In this document: positions 1 through 9,434 of the stretch, piece by piece
How the letters are laid out: every line of letters starts with the position of its first letter
Position numbering within the stretch: position 1 is the stretch's first letter
Assembly: GCF_001653715.1 (NCBI RefSeq)
Contig: NZ_LWHQ01000002.1
Location: 36,224 to 100,223, forward strand
Reading direction: 5' to 3'
DNA length: 64,000 nucleotides
From: Methylobacterium platani
GTDB taxonomy: Bacteria; Pseudomonadota; Alphaproteobacteria; Rhizobiales; Beijerinckiaceae
Program-made: the position numbers and the translations under genes
The notes under the pieces: generated by a model
The model's input: only the letters and a program-made list of their open reading frames with translations
Told to the model about the DNA's origin: nothing
Database searches by the model: none

Positions 1-762
1 CCGCACCACCGCGACGCCGGGGGGATCGGGCAGGGTGACGGGCCCCGAGACCAGGGTCACCCGGGCGCCCGCGGCGGCGGCCGCCGCCGCGATCGCGTGG
101 CCCTGCTTGCCCGAGGAACGGTTGGCGAGGTAGCGCACCGGGTCGATCGGCTCGTGGGTCGGCCCGGAGGTGACGAGGAGGTGGCGGCCCGAGAGGGGCT
201 TCTCCTCGGGCGCTCCCCCCAGCAGGGCCTCCACCGCGTCGGCGATCTCGTCGGGCTCGGCCATCCGGCCGGGACCGGTCTCGGCCTCGGCCATCCGGCC
301 CACGTTGGGGCCGACCACCGCGACGCCGTCGCCCTTGAGCAGGGCGAGGTTGCGCTGCGTCGCCGGGTGCAGCCACATCCGCACGTTCATCGCCGGCGCG
401 ATCAGGATCGGCAGGGTGGTGGCGAGCAGCACCGTCGAGGCGAGGTCCGGCGCGTGGCCGCCGGCCATGCGGGCGAGCGTGTTGGCGGTGGCCGGCGCCA
501 CCACCACGGCGTCGGCGTCGCGGGCGAGCTTGATGTGGCCGATATCGGCCTCGTCGGCCCGGTCGAACAGGTCGGTATGGGCGCGCTGCCCGCTGAGCGC
601 CGCGGCGGCGAGCGGGGTCACGAATTCCTGCGCGCCCTTGGTGAGCACGCAGCGCACCGCGGCGCCGCGCTCGCGCAGGCGCCGGATCAGATCCAGCGCC
701 TTGTAGGCCGCGATGCCGCCCCCGATGACGAGGAGCACCCGTCTGCCGTCGAGGGCGCCCAT
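1..762 (-). CDS. coaBC: Bifunctional phosphopantothenoylcysteine decarboxylase / phosphopantothenate-cysteine ligase (N-terminal 254 residues)
   Basis: CoaBC makes 4'-phosphopantetheine from 4'-phosphopantothenate and cysteine in coenzyme A synthesis. The flavoprotein CoaC half is complete: GGGIAAYK near residue 14, the catalytic-type His at about 76 (GHIKL), the PATANT stretch at 90-95 and the diagnostic PAMNVRMW at 123-130. The CoaB half begins at about 191 with [17 protein letters not shown] and NRSSGKQG. The 3' end runs off the left edge, so only about 60% of a normal protein of roughly 400 residues is visible. The start ATG is four bases past the kup stop on the same strand, so co-transcription with kup is possible although the two are functionally unrelated. 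Confidence 0.95.
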   Translation of the reverse strand, partial: MGALDGRRVLLVIGGGIAAYKALDLIRRLRERGAAVRCVLTKGAQEFVTPLAAAALSGQRAHTDLFDRADEADIGHIKLARDADAVVVAPATANTLARMAGGHAPDLASTVLLATTLPILIAPAMNVRMWLHPATQRNLALLKGDGVAVVGPNVGRMAEAETGPGRMAEPDEIADAVEALLGGAPEEKPLSGRHLLVTSGPTHEPIDPVRYLANRSSGKQGHAIAAAAAAAGARVTLVSGPVTLPDPPGVAVVR

Positions 763-766
763 CCGC

Positions 767-2740
767 CTACACCGTCACCTGGGTGCCGACCTCGACCACC
801 CGCCCGGTCGGGATCTGGAAGAAGTCCGTCGCGTCGTTGGCGTTGCGGGCGAGCGTGATGAACACCCGGTCCTGCCACAGCGGCATGCCGGATTGCGCCG
901 CCGGGCGGATCGAGCGCCGCGACAGGAAGAACGACGTCGCCATGATGTCGAACTTGAAGCCCTGCTTGCGCAGGAGCGCCAGGCCCCTCGGGATGTTCGG
1001 CGATTCCATGTAGCCGAACTTCATCACGACCTTCCAGAAATGCGGGCCCATCGGCTCGATCCGGACCCGGTCGGCGTCGTTGAGGCGCGGCAGGTCGATG
1101 GTCTTGACGGTGAGCACGACGTTCTTCTCGTGCAGCACCTTGTTGTGCTTCAGGTTGTGCAGGAGCGCCGCCGGCGCAGTCTCGGGATCGCTGGTGAGGA
1201 ACACCGCCGTGCCGCGGACGTGGTGCGGCGGGCTCTTCTCCAGCATGGCGACGAGCTCGGTCAGCGGCACGTCGGTCTTGCGGGTCTTGTTGAACAGGAT
1301 GGTGACGCCGCGCACCCAGGTCCACATCAGCAGCACGAGGCAGCCGGCGAGCAGCAGGGGCATGTAGCCGCCCTCGAAGACCTTGAGCAGGTTCGAGGCC
1401 AGGAACAGCAGCTCGACGGCGATGAACGGCACCATCGCGGCGCCGGCGGCCAGCGGCGACCATTGCCACACCCGCCACAGCACCAGGAAGGCGAGGCCGG
1501 CGGTGATCAGCATCGTGCCGGTGACGGCGATGCCGTAGGCCGAGGCGAGCGCCGAGGAGGAGCGGAACAGCACTACCAGGATCACCACGCCGAGCATCAG
1601 CAGCGTGTTGATCTGCGGCAGGTAGATCTGCCCCGAATGCGCCTCCGAGGTGTGGCGGATCTCGAGCCGCGGCAGCAGGCCGAGCTGCACCGCCTGGCGC
1701 GAGAGCGAGAAGGCGCCGGTGATCACCGCCTGGCTGGCGATGACGGTGGCGGCCGTCGCGAGCAGCACCATCGGCAGCAGGCCCCATTCGGGGACGAGCT
1801 GGAAGAACGGGTCGGTGACGTCGGGGTTGGCCAGCACCAGGGCGGCCTGGCCGAGGTAGTTGATGGCGAGCGACGGGCCGACGAGGGCGATCCAGGCGGT
1901 CTGGATCGGCCGGCGGCCGAAATGGCCGAGATCGGCGAACAGGGCCTCGGCCCCGGTCACCGCCAGGAACACCGCGCCGAGCGCGACCAGCGCCCCGGTG
2001 CCGTGGCCGAGCAGGTAATGCACCGCGTGCCAGGGATTGAGCGCCCACAGGACCTGCGGCGTGCGGGCGATGTGCGGCAGGGCCGCGAGCATCAGTACCG
2101 AGAACCACACCAGCATGATCGGGCCGAAGAACGTCGCCATCCGGGCGGTGCCGCGGCTCTGGACCAGGAACAGCGGCAGGATGATCGCGATGGTGATCGG
2201 CAGCACGTAATGGTCGAGGGCCGGGGTGACGAGCTTCAGGCCCTCCACCGCCGACAGGACCGAGATCGCCGGGGTGATGATCGCGTCGCCGTAGAACAGG
2301 GCGGCGCCGAACAGGCCCAGCATGAACACGATGTGCGAGCCGCCGAGCGCCTTGCGGGCGAGCGCCATCAGCGAGAGGATGCCGCCCTCGCCCTTGTTGT
2401 CCATCTGCAGCAGCAGGAGGACGTACTTGATGGTGACGATGAGCACGAGGGCCCAGAGCAGCAGCGAGACGGTGCCCAGCACCTCCTCGCCGGTGAGCAC
2501 GCCGTCGGCGCGGCCGGGGCTGAGCGCCTCGCGGAAGGCGTAGAGCGGGCTGGTGCCGATATCGCCGTAGACGACGCCGACGGAGCCGAGGAACAGGGTC
2601 CAGAAGCTCGCCTTGGCGTGGCCGTGGCCTCCCTCGGCCTCGTCGACGCTGCCCGCCTTGGTCGGCGGGCCGCCGCTCTGCGGGGTGAGGGATTCGGGCG
2701 GCGCGACGGGTCCGCCCGTGGGTGCGGTCGACTGTGTCAT
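767..2740 (-). CDS. kup: KUP-family low-affinity potassium uptake protein
   Basis: A K+/H+ symporter of the inner membrane (KUP/HAK/KT family). The 657-residue length is normal for the family. After a short polar N-terminus (about 45 residues) comes the family opening [18 protein letters not shown], then [17 protein letters not shown] and about 12 hydrophobic segments up to residue ~450, followed by a cytoplasmic tail. The tail includes [11 protein letters not shown] and ends in SFFLSRRSI. No strong Shine-Dalgarno precedes the ATG, but the N-terminal region before the first motif fits the family length. The gene lies immediately upstream of coaBC with a four-base gap. About 160 bases separate it from ispG; they hold no gene. 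Confidence 0.95.
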   Translation of the reverse strand: MTQSTAPTGGPVAPPESLTPQSGGPPTKAGSVDEAEGGHGHAKASFWTLFLGSVGVVYGDIGTSPLYAFREALSPGRADGVLTGEEVLGTVSLLLWALVLIVTIKYVLLLLQMDNKGEGGILSLMALARKALGGSHIVFMLGLFGAALFYGDAIITPAISVLSAVEGLKLVTPALDHYVLPITIAIILPLFLVQSRGTARMATFFGPIMLVWFSVLMLAALPHIARTPQVLWALNPWHAVHYLLGHGTGALVALGAVFLAVTGAEALFADLGHFGRRPIQTAWIALVGPSLAINYLGQAALVLANPDVTDPFFQLVPEWGLLPMVLLATAATVIASQAVITGAFSLSRQAVQLGLLPRLEIRHTSEAHSGQIYLPQINTLLMLGVVILVVLFRSSSALASAYGIAVTGTMLITAGLAFLVLWRVWQWSPLAAGAAMVPFIAVELLFLASNLLKVFEGGYMPLLLAGCLVLLMWTWVRGVTILFNKTRKTDVPLTELVAMLEKSPPHHVRGTAVFLTSDPETAPAALLHNLKHNKVLHEKNVVLTVKTIDLPRLNDADRVRIEPMGPHFWKVVMKFGYMESPNIPRGLALLRKQGFKFDIMATSFFLSRRSIRPAAQSGMPLWQDRVFITLARNANDATDFFQIPTGRVVEVGTQVTV

Positions 2741-2903
2741 GTCTGTTCGGGGATGCGCCCGCGGGCGGCCGGGATTGCCGCCAAGCGCGCTGATGGGCCG
2801 GGTGGCGGGCCCGATTGTGGCGAGATTGTAGCACGAGCCCGGGGGGGCGCAAGGCGGCGTGCGCCTGCCCCGCCGGCAACCGGCCCCGGCTACGTGCCGT
2901 GCC

Positions 2904-4205
2904 TTACTCCGCGGCGCTGCGGCGTCCTTGGCCGAAGCGGCGCTCGATGTAGTCGACGACGATGCCCTCGAAGTCCTTGGCCAGCGTCGGGCCGCGCAGG
3001 GTCATCGCCTTCTTGCCGTCGATGAAGACCGGGGCGGTCGGGGTCTCGCCGGTGCCGGGGAGCGAGATGCCGATGTCGGCGTGCTTCGACTCGCCCGGAC
3101 CGTTGACGATGCAGCCCATCACGGCGACGTTCAGCCCCTCGACCCCCGGATAGGTCTTGCGCCATTCCGGCATCGAGGTGGTGATCCAGTTCTGGATGTC
3201 GCGGGCGAGCTCCTGGAACACCGTCGAGGTGGTGCGGCCGCAGCCCGGGCAGGCGGCCACCAGCGGCACGAAGGTGCGGAAGCCCATCGTCTGGAGCAGC
3301 TCCTGGGCCACCTTCACCTCGACGGTGCGGTCGCCGCCCGGCTCCGGGGTCAGGGAGTAGCGGATCGTGTCGCCGATGCCCTCCTGGAGCAGCACCCCGA
3401 TCGCCGCGGAGGCCGCCACGATGCCCTTGGTGCCCATGCCGGCCTCGGTCAGGCCGAGATGGATGGCGTAGTCGGAGCGGCGCGCCACCTCGCGGTAGAC
3501 CGCGATCAGGTCCTGCACCGCCGAGACCTTGGCCGAGAGCACGATGCGCTCCTTCGGCAGGCCGATCTCCACCGCCCGGTCGGCGGAGAGGAGGGCGGAC
3601 TGCACCATCGCCTCGCGCATCACCGCGCGGGCGTCGCGCGGCTTCGCCGAGTTGGCGTTCTCGTCCATCATGTGGGTGAGGAGCGCCTCGTCGAGGGAGC
3701 CCCAGTTGGCGCCGATGCGCACCGCCTTGCCGTAGCGGGCGGCCTGCTCGACGATGGTGCCGAACTGCAGGTCCTTCTTCTCCTTGAAGCCGACGTTGCC
3801 CGGGTTGATCCGGTACTTGGCCAGCGCCTCGGCGCAGGCCGGATGGTCGGTCAGGAGCTTGTGGCCGATATAGTGGAAGTCGCCGACGAGCGGGACGTGG
3901 ACGCCGATGCGGTCGAGGCGCTCGCGGATCTTCGGCACGGCGGACGCCGCCTCGTCGCGGTCGACGGTGATGCGTACGACCTCGGAGCCGGCCCGGGCGA
4001 GCGCCGCGACCTGCGCCACGGTGGCGTCGATGTCGGCGGTGTCGGTGTTGGTCATCGACTGCACGACGATCGGGGCGCCGCCGCCCATCACCACCGCGCC
4101 CTCGCCCTCGCCGATCCGGACGCCGACGGTGCGGTGCCGGGGGCTCGGGCCGGCGATCTCGGGGGCGGTGTTGTCCGCCGGGGCGAGGGCTTCCATGGCT
4201 TCCAT
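2904..4205 (-). CDS. ispG: 4-hydroxy-3-methylbut-2-enyl diphosphate synthase (flavodoxin/ferredoxin type)
   Basis: IspG (GcpE) is the [4Fe-4S] enzyme of the MEP isoprenoid pathway that converts MEcPP to HMBPP. The 433-residue protein starts with about 40 variable residues, then [12 protein letters not shown], the TIM-barrel part with [19 protein letters not shown] and RIGANWGSL, and the reductase-like C-terminal part. The cluster ligands are visible as CPGCGR and GCIVNGPGE. Two in-frame ATGs (4205 and 4196) lie nine bases apart; AAGG eight bases before the first supports the upstream one. It stands alone on the minus strand, with the divergent patatin gene upstream. Confidence 0.96.
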   Translation of the reverse strand: MEAMEALAPADNTAPEIAGPSPRHRTVGVRIGEGEGAVVMGGGAPIVVQSMTNTDTADIDATVAQVAALARAGSEVVRITVDRDEAASAVPKIRERLDRIGVHVPLVGDFHYIGHKLLTDHPACAEALAKYRINPGNVGFKEKKDLQFGTIVEQAARYGKAVRIGANWGSLDEALLTHMMDENANSAKPRDARAVMREAMVQSALLSADRAVEIGLPKERIVLSAKVSAVQDLIAVYREVARRSDYAIHLGLTEAGMGTKGIVAASAAIGVLLQEGIGDTIRYSLTPEPGGDRTVEVKVAQELLQTMGFRTFVPLVAACPGCGRTTSTVFQELARDIQNWITTSMPEWRKTYPGVEGLNVAVMGCIVNGPGESKHADIGISLPGTGETPTAPVFIDGKKAMTLRGPTLAKDFEGIVVDYIERRFGQGRRSAAE

Positions 4206-4562
4206 CGGATACCTTCAGGGGGTCGTTCGCAGGAGACGTGTGGCGCGTGCGAGGGTCTAAGGTCGGGTCGCGGCGAGCGCGGCGTGCCCCCCGTCTAGAG
4301 CATTTCCGGGCGCGGTGGAAATCGTCTGCCGTGCATGAAAGCCCGGCGCGATCAACGGAGTAGAGCCGTCCCGTGCGGAGTGCCGCGACATCGTTTCCGA
4401 AACCTTGGCCGGATCCTCGTCCCCGCCTCGCCGGGGCGTTGCCTTAGCTGAGGATGCCGGCCCCGCGCGTCAAGCGCGTGACGCCGGTGCCCCGAAGGCC
4501 GAACCACGCGACGTTGCATCGCACCATTTGGCTTTTGCGGTGCAGCGCACCACATCTCCGGC
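4206..4562. other. Divergent intergenic region between ispG and the patatin gene
   Basis: About 357 bases without a convincing gene. It must hold promoters for both neighbours, but no clear -35/-10 pair was recognised. It contains a small dyad, ATTTCC (4302-4307) and GGAAAT (4317-4322), inside a TCTAGAGCATTTCC context that resembles short interspersed palindromes common in alphaproteobacteria. A GC-rich inverted stretch lies near 4425-4440. Confidence 0.5.
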
Positions 4563-5756
4563 ATGACGGATTCAGCCTCTCTCCACGAACCGGACCGGAG
4601 CGCGGGCGACCGCGAGCCCCTCCCGTCCTTGCCGCCGCAAGCCGCCGATGGCCCCCAGGCCGCCGCAGGCCCCAAGGCCGCCGCAGGCCTACAGGCCGCC
4701 GCAGGCCCCCAGGCCGCGTCCGGTCCTCTCGGCCGCGGCCTCGTCGGCCCCCGGGCCGAGAAGCCGATCGCGCTCGCACTGCAGGGCGGCGGCGCCCACG
4801 GCGCCTTCACCTGGGGCGTGCTCGACGCCCTGATCGAGGACGGGCGCCTCGCCTTCGAGGCGATCACCGGGGCCAGCGCCGGCGCCATGAACGCCGTCGT
4901 GATGGTCGACGGCTGGCTGCGCGGCGGCCCCGACGGCGCCCGCGCCCGCCTGGAGGCGTTCTGGCGCGAGGTCAGCCTCGACGCCGACCTGCCGCGGGCG
5001 CAGCAGACCTTCGTCGACGGGGTGATGGGCTTCTGGAAGAAGACGCCGGTCGGCGCGTTCTGGAACGCCGTCGCCAGCCCCTACGTGACCAATCCGCTCA
5101 ACATCAACCCGCTGAAGCGGGCACTCTCCGACACGGTCGATTTCGAGGCGTTGCGCCGGGACGGACCGGCCGACCTGTTCATCTCCGCGACCAACGTGTG
5201 GACCGGCAAGATGGCGGTGTTCGAGCGGCCGGACCTCACGGTCGACCACCTGATGGCCTCGGCCTGCCTGCCGACGGTGTTCCAGGCGGTCGAGATCGAC
5301 GGCGTGCCGCACTGGGACGGCGGCTATCTCGGCAACCCGCCGCTCTATCCGCTCTATCACGGCGCCCGCTCCCCCGACATCCTGCTGGTCCAGATCAACC
5401 CGGTCGAGCGCCGCGAGACCCCGCGCAGCCCGGCCGAGATCCGCGACCGGCTCAACGAGATCACCTTCAACGCCAACCTGCTGCGCGAATTGCGGGCGAT
5501 CGACTTCGTCGACGACCTGATCGAGGACGGCGTGCTCGGGCGCTCGAACGCCTACAAGCAGGTGCTGCTCCACCGCATCGACGGCAGCGGCGGCGCCCTC
5601 GACGACGCCTCGGCCTCCTCGCGGCTCAGGGCGCAATGGCCGTTCTTCCTCCACCTGCGCGATGCCGGGCGGGAGGCGGCCAAGGCCTGGCTCGCCGAGA
5701 ACTACGACGCGATCGGGCGCGAGAGCACGCTCGATCTCAAGGCGATGTACACGTGA
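4563..5756 (+). CDS. Patatin-like phospholipase
   Basis: A predicted serine lipid acyl hydrolase of the patatin/RssA type. The oxyanion-hole glycine run LQGGGAHGAFTWG lies at about 73-85. The nucleophile motif GASAG is at 103-107 (Ser105) and the dyad aspartate is in WDGGYLGNPPL (Asp252). All catalytic elements are present, so it should be active, probably in the cytoplasm or on the membrane face; no signal peptide is seen. The first 65 residues are low complexity, built from repeats of the pattern GPQAAA encoded by 18-bp tandem units (4651-4722). This N-terminus is probably disordered. Substrate and biological role cannot be told from the sequence. Confidence 0.88.
   Translation: MTDSASLHEPDRSAGDREPLPSLPPQAADGPQAAAGPKAAAGLQAAAGPQAASGPLGRGLVGPRAEKPIALALQGGGAHGAFTWGVLDALIEDGRLAFEAITGASAGAMNAVVMVDGWLRGGPDGARARLEAFWREVSLDADLPRAQQTFVDGVMGFWKKTPVGAFWNAVASPYVTNPLNINPLKRALSDTVDFEALRRDGPADLFISATNVWTGKMAVFERPDLTVDHLMASACLPTVFQAVEIDGVPHWDGGYLGNPPLYPLYHGARSPDILLVQINPVERRETPRSPAEIRDRLNEITFNANLLRELRAIDFVDDLIEDGVLGRSNAYKQVLLHRIDGSGGALDDASASSRLRAQWPFFLHLRDAGREAAKAWLAENYDAIGRESTLDLKAMYT
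4651..4722. repeat. 18-bp tandem repeat, four units, inside the patatin gene
   Basis: Units 4651-4668, 4669-4686, 4687-4704 and 4705-4722 share GCCxxxAGGCCGCCGCAG; the fourth is degenerate at its end. Because 18 is a multiple of three, the repeat keeps the frame and encodes G-P-x-A-A-A hexapeptides. Copy number could vary between strains. Confidence 0.85.
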
Positions 5757-5783
5757 GGCGGAACCGCCTCGTCCCGGCTGCCC

Positions 5784-5849
5784 CCGACCTGATCCTGGCG
5801 CGGGCCGGGTGATACCGCCGCGCCTTCGGACGGGTCCGTTCGAAGGCGC
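5784..5849. repeat. Interspersed repeat family A, copy 1 (core plus hairpin)
   Basis: A 22-base core (5784-5805, beginning CCGACCTGATCC) is identical to one at 19183-19204 on the other strand. In both copies a hairpin follows: here GCGCCTTCG (5820-5828) pairs with CGAAGGCGC (5841-5849). It sits between the convergent patatin and XRE genes and may serve as a bidirectional terminator. Read in frame, the core would encode the same LILARAG-stop end seen in the diguanylate cyclase at 19176, so it may be a relic gene end. Confidence 0.7.
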
Positions 5850-5891
5850 TGGCCGAGCCCGCAAGGTCTCGTTTTTTCCGGCGTCGGCGCA

Positions 5892-6671
5892 TCAGGATTC
5901 GGCCGGTCCGTAGATCGCGAGCTTGAGGGCGGGGTCGCCGGTCGCCAGGAAGGTCGCGTAGTCGAAGGCGAGCCGGCCGCGCCGGGGGTGGTGCAGCACC
6001 TTGCGGCCGGATCCCCCGCCGCGCACCTCGTGCGCCTGCCACCACGCGGCGAAGAGCGGGCAGCCGGCGCTCAGGCGATCGAGGAGATCGACGAAGGCCG
6101 GGTCCGCCGCCGAGAGGTCGTGGACGGCGCGGAACTGCGCCACCATGCGCTGCGCCTCCTCGGCCCAGGCCGGCCCGAACAGGGCCTGCGCCCGCGGATC
6201 GGTAAGGACGAAGAGCAGGATGTTGCGCTCCTCGTCGAGCAGGGCGTCGAAGCCGAAGAGGTCGGCGGCGGCCTCGTTCCAGGCCAGCAGGTCCCAGCGC
6301 CGGCCTGTGACGTAGGCCGGTTGCGCCAGCCCCGCGACGAGGCGCCGGATCGTCGGCGGCACCGCCTCGCGGACGAAGGCGCGCGGCCGGCCGTCGCCTG
6401 CGAGGGCGCGCAGATGCGCGTGCTCGGCCTCGCCGAGGCACAGGGCGCGGGCCAGGGCATCGACGGTGGTGGCCGAGGGGCTGACGTCGCGCCCCTGCTC
6501 CAGGCGCACGTACCAGTCGATGCCGATGCCGGCGCGCTCGGCGACCTCCTCGCGGCGCAGGCCCGGCGTGCGGCGGCGGCGCATCGACGGAAGCGCCAGG
6601 GCGGCCGGATCGAGCTGGGCCCGGCGCGCCCGCAGGAAATCGCCGAAGGCCTTCTGCCGGGAATCGCTCAC
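5892..6671 (-). CDS. XRE-family transcriptional regulator with MmyB-like ligand-binding domain
   Basis: A 259-residue DNA-binding regulator. The N-terminal helix-turn-helix (about 5-80) carries RRRRTPGLRREEVAERAGI and WYVRLEQGRDVSPS, typical of the HTH_31/MmyB class. The C-terminal part (about 100-250) contains WDLLAWNEAAADLFG and the ending HHPRRGRLAFDYATF characteristic of the MmyB ligand pocket. GTG at 6671 is chosen as start because AGAGG lies six to seven bases upstream and the protein then begins with SDSRQKAFGDFLRARRAQL, as relatives do. It is divergent from the oxidoreductase at 6780, about 108 bases apart, the usual layout for a repressor beside its target. Confidence 0.9.
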   Translation of the reverse strand: MSDSRQKAFGDFLRARRAQLDPAALALPSMRRRRTPGLRREEVAERAGIGIDWYVRLEQGRDVSPSATTVDALARALCLGEAEHAHLRALAGDGRPRAFVREAVPPTIRRLVAGLAQPAYVTGRRWDLLAWNEAAADLFGFDALLDEERNILLFVLTDPRAQALFGPAWAEEAQRMVAQFRAVHDLSAADPAFVDLLDRLSAGCPLFAAWWQAHEVRGGGSGRKVLHHPRRGRLAFDYATFLATGDPALKLAIYGPAES

Positions 6672-6779
6672 GGGAGCCTCTTGCGCGAGGGTGGGCCGCC
6701 TGATCCCAGGATCGTACCAGTCCTTCCCGCGCGCCGCACGGGCGTCATCCTGCCCTCGTCCTGTCCGGAGACGAGAGAG

Positions 6780-7886
6780 ATGAAAGCTGCTGTGCTCACG
6801 GCGTTCGGATCGCCGCTGGTCGTCGACACGGTGCCCGATCCGGTGATCGGGACCGGCGAGGCGATCGTCGACGTCGTCGCCGCCCCGGTCCTGGCCTACG
6901 CCGACGAGGTCTTCTCCGGCGCCCGCCGGTACCTCCTGCCGCCGCCGGTCATCCCCGGTTGCGGGGCGATCGGCCGGGTGCGGACGGTCGGGCCCGACGC
7001 GACGGTGCTGCGCGCCGGCGACTGGGTGTTCTGCGATCCCACCGTACGCGCACGCGACGACGCCGTCATGCCCGACATCGTGCTTCAGGGCTGGAGCGCG
7101 CGGGGCGAGGGCGGGCAGAGGCTCCAGGATCATCACCGGCACGGCGCCTTCGCCGAGCGGGTGCGGGTGCCGACCGAGAACGCGATCCGGATCGGCCCGA
7201 TCGCCGAGGCGCAGGCCGGGCACTGGTGTGCGCTCACCACCCTGCTGGTCCCCTATGGCGGCCTGCTGGCGGCGGATCTGCGGGCGGGCGAGACCCTGCT
7301 GGTGAGCGGCGCGACCGGTCATTTCGGCAGCGCCGCCGTCGCGGTCGGCCTCGCCATGGGGGCGGCCTGCATCGTCGCCCCGGGCCGCAACGCGGCCGTC
7401 CTCGAGGATCTCGTCCGGCGCTTCGGCGACCGGATCCGCCCCGTGGCGCTGACCGGCGACGAGGCGACCGACCGCGCCCGCATGACGGCGGCCGCCCCCG
7501 GCCCGATCGACTGCGTCCTCGACATCCTGCCGCCCTCGGTCGACGCCCGGGTCGTGCGCGCCGCCGTGATGACCGTGCGGCCCGGCGGGCGGGCGGTGCT
7601 GATGGGCGGCGTCGGCATGCTCGGCGGCGACGACCTGGCGCTGCCCTATCCGTGGATCATGCGCAACGACGTCACGGTGCGGGGGAAGTGGATGTACCCG
7701 CCGGACGCGGTGGGCCGCCTGGCCGCCCTCGTCCGCTCGGGCCTGCTGCGGCTCGAGGAGTATGCCGTGACGGACTTCCCGCTCAATGCGGCGAACGAGG
7801 CCGTCGCGCATGCGGCCGCGACCGGCGGGCCGTTCCGCCTGACCGTGCTGCGGCCCGGGTCGGGGCGGGAGAACGGTACCGGCTGA
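6780..7886 (+). CDS. MDR-family (zinc-type alcohol dehydrogenase-like) oxidoreductase
   Basis: A medium-chain dehydrogenase/reductase of 368 residues. The GroES-like domain starts MKAAVLTAFGSPL and contains PPPVIPGCGAIGRV; the Rossmann part has LLVSGATGHFGSAAVAVGLAMGA. The substitution of PGCGAIGRV for the usual PGxEGAG region, and the lack of the structural four-cysteine zinc site, place it among quinone-reductase-like or zinc-independent members. Cofactor is probably NAD(P)H; substrate unknown. It is likely controlled by the divergent MmyB-type regulator, and such pairs often respond to electrophiles or small organics, which is inference here. Confidence 0.85.
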   Translation: MKAAVLTAFGSPLVVDTVPDPVIGTGEAIVDVVAAPVLAYADEVFSGARRYLLPPPVIPGCGAIGRVRTVGPDATVLRAGDWVFCDPTVRARDDAVMPDIVLQGWSARGEGGQRLQDHHRHGAFAERVRVPTENAIRIGPIAEAQAGHWCALTTLLVPYGGLLAADLRAGETLLVSGATGHFGSAAVAVGLAMGAACIVAPGRNAAVLEDLVRRFGDRIRPVALTGDEATDRARMTAAAPGPIDCVLDILPPSVDARVVRAAVMTVRPGGRAVLMGGVGMLGGDDLALPYPWIMRNDVTVRGKWMYPPDAVGRLAALVRSGLLRLEEYAVTDFPLNAANEAVAHAAATGGPFRLTVLRPGSGRENGTG

Positions 7887-7983
7887 CGCACCATCGGGTC
7901 GCGGCGCCCTCCGGCCACCCTCGCGCGCGGCCGACGCATTTTTCCGATTGCCACGCGATCGGACGATGCTTCAGGCTCGATCG

Positions 7984-8451
7984 ATGACGGCAGCCGCGAT
8001 CATCGAGGTGGAAACGCCCCTGCAGGAGGACGTGACGGCCCTGCTGGCCGAGGCGGAGGCCGTCGCGGCGCGGCTCTATCCGGCCGCACCGCGCCGGCCG
8101 GTCACCGCCGACAGCCTGGCGGGATCGGGCATCCATCTCCTGGTCGCACGGATCGACGGAGCGGCGCTCGGCCTCTGCGCGGTCATCGAGCGCGGCGGCG
8201 GCGAGGTCGAGCTGAAACGGCTGATCGTCGCCGCGCGGGCCCGGGGACGGGGCGTCGGCACGGCGCTGGTGCGAGGCGCCGAGGCGCAGGCTCGCCGCCT
8301 CGGCGCCGGGAGGATCGTTCTTGAGGTCGGCGTCGGCAACGTCGAGGCCCGGGCGCTCTACCGTCGGGCGGGCTTCGCGCCGCGCGGGCCGTTCCCGCCC
8401 TACCGCGCCCTGCCGGTCAGCCTGTTCCTGGAACGCGCCGTCGCCGCCTGA
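7984..8451 (+). CDS. GNAT-family N-acetyltransferase
   Basis: A 155-residue acetyltransferase that would move an acetyl group from acetyl-CoA to an amine. Motif A is seen in LKRLIVAARARGRGVGTALV, with the pyrophosphate-binding RGRGVG, and motif B in LEVGVGNVEARALYRRAGF, followed by the terminal PYRALPVSLFLER. In-frame upstream starts exist (TTG 7948, ATG 7966) but none has a better ribosome site, and residues before 7984 do not look conserved. It follows the oxidoreductase by about 100 bases on the same strand, so it could belong to that unit. Substrate unknown. Confidence 0.85.
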   Translation: MTAAAIIEVETPLQEDVTALLAEAEAVAARLYPAAPRRPVTADSLAGSGIHLLVARIDGAALGLCAVIERGGGEVELKRLIVAARARGRGVGTALVRGAEAQARRLGAGRIVLEVGVGNVEARALYRRAGFAPRGPFPPYRALPVSLFLERAVAA

Positions 8452-8719
8452 CCCAATGCGGGAAATTACCGAGGCCCGCGTTCCAAACTGGTTCGGGCGG
8501 GCGGGCCGCTTCATCCGGGCCGCGCGGCGCACGAAGCCCCTCAGCCGCGACATCCCGCCGCGGAGTCGGTCTACCTAGGCATTCTTCCCCTCGGGCGCAC
8601 TGCCGCCGCGCCCCGCATCGGGGGCGAAGCCGCCCCGCATCGACCGAGGTGGAACGGAGCTTGTTCGGACTCCTCCATGGGCACCGCGCCTGTATCGCGC
8701 TGGGACGGAGGCAAGCGGC

Positions 8720-9379
8720 ATGAGTGACGCCGTCAGGGTTCTGATCATCAACGAGCCGTCGGATCTCGGCGCCGCCTTCCGGGCGACGCTGGAACACGCC
8801 CCGGCCCTGCTGACCGTGGGCGAGGAGGAGCTGGAGGATCCGGGCCGTCCGTGCGTCGTCCTGGCCTTCGCGCCGGCGATCGGCCCGGCCGCCATCGCGT
8901 CCCTGCGCGAGCGGGCGCCGGAGGCCCGCATCCTGGTGGCGTTCCAGGCCGCCGACGCGGCGGAGATCGGCCGGCTCGCAGTGGCCGGCGCCGACGCCTT
9001 CGTGGCCCGCTGCGCGCCCCCGCGCGAGATCTGCGCGACGATCCTGGCGCTCGCCCGCGGCCTGCCGCTGCACGAGGGCGAGCCGGACGGCCCGGCCCCC
9101 GAGGCGGCGGCCGAGAGCCTGGGCCTCACCCCGCGGGAGGCCGAGGTGCTGCGCTTCCTCAGCGCCGGCTTCAGCAACAAGGAGGTCGCCCGCCGCCTCA
9201 CGGTCAGCGTGCGCACGGTCGAGACCCACCGGCTCAACCTGCGCCGCAAGACCAAGACCGGCCGGCTCAAGGACCTGGTGCAGCTCGCCCGCCAGATCGG
9301 CCTCGCGCCGGTGCTCGAGGGCGAGGCGCGGCCGCTGCGGCGCGTCGGTCACGAGGCTCACCGCGCCGTTCCGCACTGA
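8720..9379 (+). CDS. LuxR-type response regulator with a degenerate receiver domain
   Basis: A 219-residue regulator. The C-terminal LuxR helix-turn-helix (about 135-195) is canonical: LTPREAEVLRFLSAGFSNKEVARRL and RTVETHRLNLRRK. The N-terminal 115 residues have receiver-like spacing but lack the acidic pair (IINEPSD), the phosphoacceptor Asp (VVLAFAPAIG instead of a DxxMP-type stretch) and the conserved Lys (FVARCAPP). It therefore cannot be phosphorylated in the classical way. GGAGG lies about eight bases before the ATG. No sensor kinase is adjacent, so it is an orphan, and the target genes are unknown. Confidence 0.85.
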   Translation: MSDAVRVLIINEPSDLGAAFRATLEHAPALLTVGEEELEDPGRPCVVLAFAPAIGPAAIASLRERAPEARILVAFQAADAAEIGRLAVAGADAFVARCAPPREICATILALARGLPLHEGEPDGPAPEAAAESLGLTPREAEVLRFLSAGFSNKEVARRLTVSVRTVETHRLNLRRKTKTGRLKDLVQLARQIGLAPVLEGEARPLRRVGHEAHRAVPH

Positions 9380-9390
9380 AGCGCGAGATC

Positions 9391-9410
9391 GGCGGTCCCG
9401 GGGGACCGCC
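9391..9410. terminator. Probable bidirectional terminator hairpin
   Basis: GGCGGTCC (9391-9398) and GGACCGCC (9403-9410) form a perfect 8-bp stem with a CGGG loop. It lies between the convergent LuxR-type and topoisomerase genes. There is no T-run, so its strength as an intrinsic terminator is uncertain. Confidence 0.6.
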
Positions 9411-9434
9411 GGAATATCGGGCCGGGATACGCGA

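Noticed and set aside
713..3025. A 770-codon plus-strand frame across kup
   Set aside because: It is antisense to a complete KUP transporter; the composition (runs of Glu, Gln, Arg, His) is that of a shadow frame.
5892..7811. A 639-codon minus-strand frame that would fuse the XRE regulator to a long upstream extension
   Set aside because: The extension is antisense to the MDR oxidoreductase, and a good ribosome site precedes the GTG at 6671. The real protein is the last 259 codons.
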